Notes under the pieces: model-generated | Databases searched by the model: none | What the model saw: only the letters and a program-made list of their open reading frames with translations | What the model was told of the DNA's origin: nothing | Translations under genes and position numbers: made by a program | Assembly (NCBI RefSeq): GCF_000820505.1 | Contig: NZ_JWJD01000002.1 | Span: 147,153 to 211,152, forward strand | Reading direction: 5' to 3' | DNA: 64,000 nt | From: Geoalkalibacter ferrihydriticus DSM 17813 | Lineage (GTDB): Bacteria > Desulfobacterota > Desulfuromonadia > Desulfuromonadales > Geoalkalibacteraceae | Shown here: one piece after another, positions 61,721 to 64,000 of the stretch | Numbering within the stretch: the first letter of the stretch is position 1 | Layout: the number at the start of each line of letters is the position of its first letter

Positions 61721-61755
61721 GATTCGCTCCTTTTTTTATGTTTCATCGATTATGT

Positions 61756-63672
61756 TTATGATCCCCGATATTTCAACGCGACCATGGTCACATCGTCTGA
61801 TTGCGGAGCACCATTGGCGTGGCGTGTGACTTCGGCGCGGATATTGTGGATCATCTCCACCAGATCTTCTTGAGGTCCGGATTGCAAGGCTGCCAGCAGT
61901 TGTGGTTCACCGTATAAATCGTTGGCCGAATTTGTCGCTTCAGTCACCCCATCCGTGAACAGGAAAAGGACATCCCCCGACTGCAGGGTGAGTCGTTCGG
62001 TTGTGTAAACGATATCCTCCATGGGGCCAAGCACAAAGCCCGGCTGCAGGGTCAGATAGCGGATGCCCGCTGCGTCAAGGACAAGCGGTGGATTGTGCCC
62101 GGCATTGGCATAGCGCACCTCGCCGGTTTTGATATTGAGGATGGCACAAAATACCGTGGCAAACATGCAACTGTCATTGTTTTCAGCAAGGATATTGTTG
62201 ACGTTGGCAAGTATCTGATCCGGCTCTCCAAGTCGCTGACCTTCTGACTTTAACAGAGTCTTTGCCACCATCATGTACAGAGCGGCCGGCACCCCCTTAT
62301 CAGAGACATCGGCAATCAGAAAGCAGAGATTATCCTCGTCGATAAAAAAGAAATCGAAGAAGTCTCCGCCGACCTCTTTGGCCGGATCCATGGAGGCGAA
62401 GATATCGAACTCGGGACGATCCGGGAAGGCGGGGAAAATCTGCGGCAGCAGGCTCGCCTGAATATCGGTGGCGACCTTGAGCTCGCTTTGGATGCGCTCC
62501 TTGGCGGCGGTGGTTTCGGTCAGGTTGCGGATATACTCTTTCAGCGCACTGTTCATCGCGCTAAAGGCTTGAGTGAGTTTGCCCACCTCATCCTGTGACC
62601 GGACCGGCGGCAGCGGGGCGTCAAAATCCCCGGCAGCAACCGCCTGCGTTGCGCTAGCCAGGGCATGAAGCGGCGCGGTGATGGAACGGGCAATAAAAGC
62701 CACCGCCATGGCCAGTAACAGAATCCCGGCCACCCCCATCAATGCAATTTTTATCGTCAAGGAACGCACCTCGGCAAAGAGTTCTGCTTCGGGGAATACC
62801 ACTGCCAGAGTCCAGTTGGTCGATGCAACCGGCGCATAATACATCCAGCTTTTGACACCGTTGGTACCAATGTGAGGGGTAAAGCCTGATTCGCCCCGCA
62901 CCATCTTCCGGCCGATATCGCGCAGGCTCGGATTGTTCTGTGCCTCGGCAACGGTGAAGATGGTCTCGTTCATGATCATCTCTTTGTCGGGATGGGTCAG
63001 AATAGCACCATTGCGGGAGATCAAGACGCTGTAGCCGGTTTCGAGCACCCTGATGGAGGCTACAATTTCCGTAAGCCAACTCAGGGAAACATCGGCCACG
63101 ACAATCCCGCGGAAATGACGCTGGTCACCACCTTCTTCGTAAAAGGGGAGCGAGCAACTGGTCATCAGCACCGTCCCGCCGCCGCCGTCATAATAGGGTT
63201 CGCTCCATTCTTTGTTCCCCAACTCCTTCGGAATCTGGTACCAGTCCAACGGCAGGAACCGGAAATCCTCTTCCGGAGCAAACAACAGCTCGCCATCTTC
63301 TCGATAAAAATAGGGTGCCCGTGGCTGCGCGCCGGAAGTCACAGAATCCGGCTCAAACATCGCACCGATGCCATAAATATGCGGGTTTCCCTCCATGGTT
63401 TCCGACAGCAGGGTGTTGAGTGCCTGGTCACTATAGTTGCCGGTCTCAAGCGACCGGGCTACCCCTTCAGCGACCTTGCCGATGGCCGTAAGCTCCTTAT
63501 CTACCCGGTTAACCGAGGCCAGCACCAGATTGCGGGCATTGCTCTCCAGCTCCCTCTCCAGCGCGGCGCGGGAGTTATGATAGAAATAACCGGTGGTTAT
63601 CGCGAAGATGCCAACGCTGCAAAGGGTAATCACCAGGATCAGCCTGGAGGTGATGCTGTTAGTTCTCAACAT
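61756..63672 (-). CDS. Transmembrane sensor with HAMP and SpoIIE-type PP2C phosphatase
   Basis: The 638-residue protein has one membrane span (about 10-30), a large periplasmic dCache-like sensor (about 35-305, with WYQIPKEL and ETGYSVLISRNGAILTHP), a second span (about 312-335), HAMP (about 335-390) and the RsbU/SpoIIE phosphatase (about 430-635: KEVGGDFFDFFFIDED, IADVSDKGVPAALYM, FATVFCAILN, NAGHNPPLVL, DGVTEATN). The metal-binding Asp residues are present. The start at 63672 fits GGGAA; the upstream in-frame ATGs lie inside the previous gene. It should dephosphorylate the STAS protein when an outside signal is sensed. Confidence 0.92.
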   Translation of the reverse strand: MLRTNSITSRLILVITLCSVGIFAITTGYFYHNSRAALERELESNARNLVLASVNRVDKELTAIGKVAEGVARSLETGNYSDQALNTLLSETMEGNPHIYGIGAMFEPDSVTSGAQPRAPYFYREDGELLFAPEEDFRFLPLDWYQIPKELGNKEWSEPYYDGGGGTVLMTSCSLPFYEEGGDQRHFRGIVVADVSLSWLTEIVASIRVLETGYSVLISRNGAILTHPDKEMIMNETIFTVAEAQNNPSLRDIGRKMVRGESGFTPHIGTNGVKSWMYYAPVASTNWTLAVVFPEAELFAEVRSLTIKIALMGVAGILLLAMAVAFIARSITAPLHALASATQAVAAGDFDAPLPPVRSQDEVGKLTQAFSAMNSALKEYIRNLTETTAAKERIQSELKVATDIQASLLPQIFPAFPDRPEFDIFASMDPAKEVGGDFFDFFFIDEDNLCFLIADVSDKGVPAALYMMVAKTLLKSEGQRLGEPDQILANVNNILAENNDSCMFATVFCAILNIKTGEVRYANAGHNPPLVLDAAGIRYLTLQPGFVLGPMEDIVYTTERLTLQSGDVLFLFTDGVTEATNSANDLYGEPQLLAALQSGPQEDLVEMIHNIRAEVTRHANGAPQSDDVTMVALKYRGS

Positions 63673-64000
63673 CGAAATTCCCAATAAAATCATCATAGGC
63701 GGTGGTAGTCATGATGTGCCCCATAGTGCGCAACGTGTCTGTTACCGCGGCATAGTCGACGGAGCTGAGTTGACCTGTTTCCTGGTCGTTGTTTTGCGGC
63801 ACGATCAAGTCACGCATTCTCTCCAGCATCCATGTCTGGTGGGTACGGTTGGCGGGAACCTTTGCCTCTCTCATATAGCGCAGAACAATGTCTACCGCTT
63901 CTTCCGGATGGTCAAAGGCGTATTGCCAGCCTTCAAGGGATGCCTGGGCAAAGGCAGCGGCAAGAGCAGGATCCTGACGATACGTCTCTTTTAGAGTGTA
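63659..64000 (-). CDS. NMT1/SsuA-like ABC substrate-binding protein (partial, N-terminus off the right edge)
   Basis: The last 113 residues of a periplasmic binding protein are visible: TYRQDPALAAAFAQASLEGW, YAFDHPEEAVDIVLRYM, then NRTHQTWMLERM and a C-terminal helix. This pattern fits the NMT1/ThiY/SsuA group that binds pyrimidine precursors, sulfonates or similar ligands. The stop overlaps the SpoIIE phosphatase start by 14 bases. Lying directly before a sensor phosphatase, it may act as the ligand receptor for the switch. The rest of the gene is outside the window. Confidence 0.75.
   Translation of the reverse strand, partial: YTLKETYRQDPALAAAFAQASLEGWQYAFDHPEEAVDIVLRYMREAKVPANRTHQTWMLERMRDLIVPQNNDQETGQLSSVDYAAVTDTLRTMGHIMTTTAYDDFIGNFDVEN

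Overview
The window looks like the chromosome of a moderately GC-rich, anaerobic, Gram-negative bacterium of the Desulfuromonadales type (relatives of Geobacter, Desulfuromonas, Geoalkalibacter). The reasons are a porin plus multihaem lipoprotein cytochrome cluster of the extracellular-electron-transfer kind, a complete HoxEFUYH NAD-linked hydrogenase, two apparent selenoproteins read through in-frame TGA, and gene content and order otherwise typical of that group. The assignment is inference; no rRNA, no complete tRNA and no replication origin is present.

Layout. 1-3.8 kb (minus): cell-shape operon mreB-mreC-mreD-mrdA, with mrdA running off the left edge. 3.9-8.1 kb (plus): PpiD-like chaperone, purC, a TPR lipoprotein and a cupin, punctuated by clear terminators. 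8.2-11.4 kb (plus): outer-membrane barrel, pentahaem lipoprotein and decahaem lipoprotein, a probable electron conduit. 11.4-15.0 kb (minus): PhnD/PhnC/PhnE-type ABC transporter with a fused double permease; its binding protein recalls the group annotated as putative selenate transporters. 15.2-22.9 kb: sugar dehydrogenase, MgtE, PEP synthase and a GH65 phosphorylase. 22.9-26.4 kb (minus): a three-gene biosynthetic unit (methyltransferase, radical SAM, type III PKS). 26.6-29.8 kb: a tiny duplicated double-CxxC protein and aconitase A with an extra C-terminal tail. 30-36.3 kb (minus): frameshifted HigA remnant, a DUF2254 membrane protein, and a sulfur cassette (SLC13 carrier, metallo-beta-lactamase/rhodanese fusion, two YeeE/YedE halves). 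36.4-42.0 kb (minus): hoxEFUYH plus the maturation protease.

42-50 kb is an accessory region: two decayed methyltransferase genes, a SelW/Rdx-type selenoprotein between them, a ParE-type toxin-antitoxin pair, an ArsR/flavodoxin divergent pair, an acetoin/diacetyl reductase, a thioredoxin-fold selenoprotein, scars of IS110 and IS256 elements, and a HEPN/nucleotidyltransferase module whose antitoxin carries an extra Phd domain. 50.2-54.8 kb: a large soluble double-sensor protein ending in CheW, a HIT-HNH gene pair, and a second copy of a dispersed repeat beside a transposase fragment.

54.8-60.7 kb (minus) reads as one operon for nucleoside/pyrimidine handling (SSS carrier, an Nramp-like carrier without the usual metal residues, PreA, a CNT nucleoside carrier, two small proteins). 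It is preceded by a sigma-54-type promoter and two tandem TGTC-N8-GACA sites. 61-64 kb (minus) is a partner-switching module (substrate-binding protein, SpoIIE-type phosphatase with sensor, STAS protein, RsbW-like kinase), cut by the right edge.

The best candidates for something missed by routine annotation are the two TGA-containing selenoprotein genes, the Phd-MNT/HEPN module, the PKS/radical-SAM unit, the CheW sensor protein and the sigma-54 control region.
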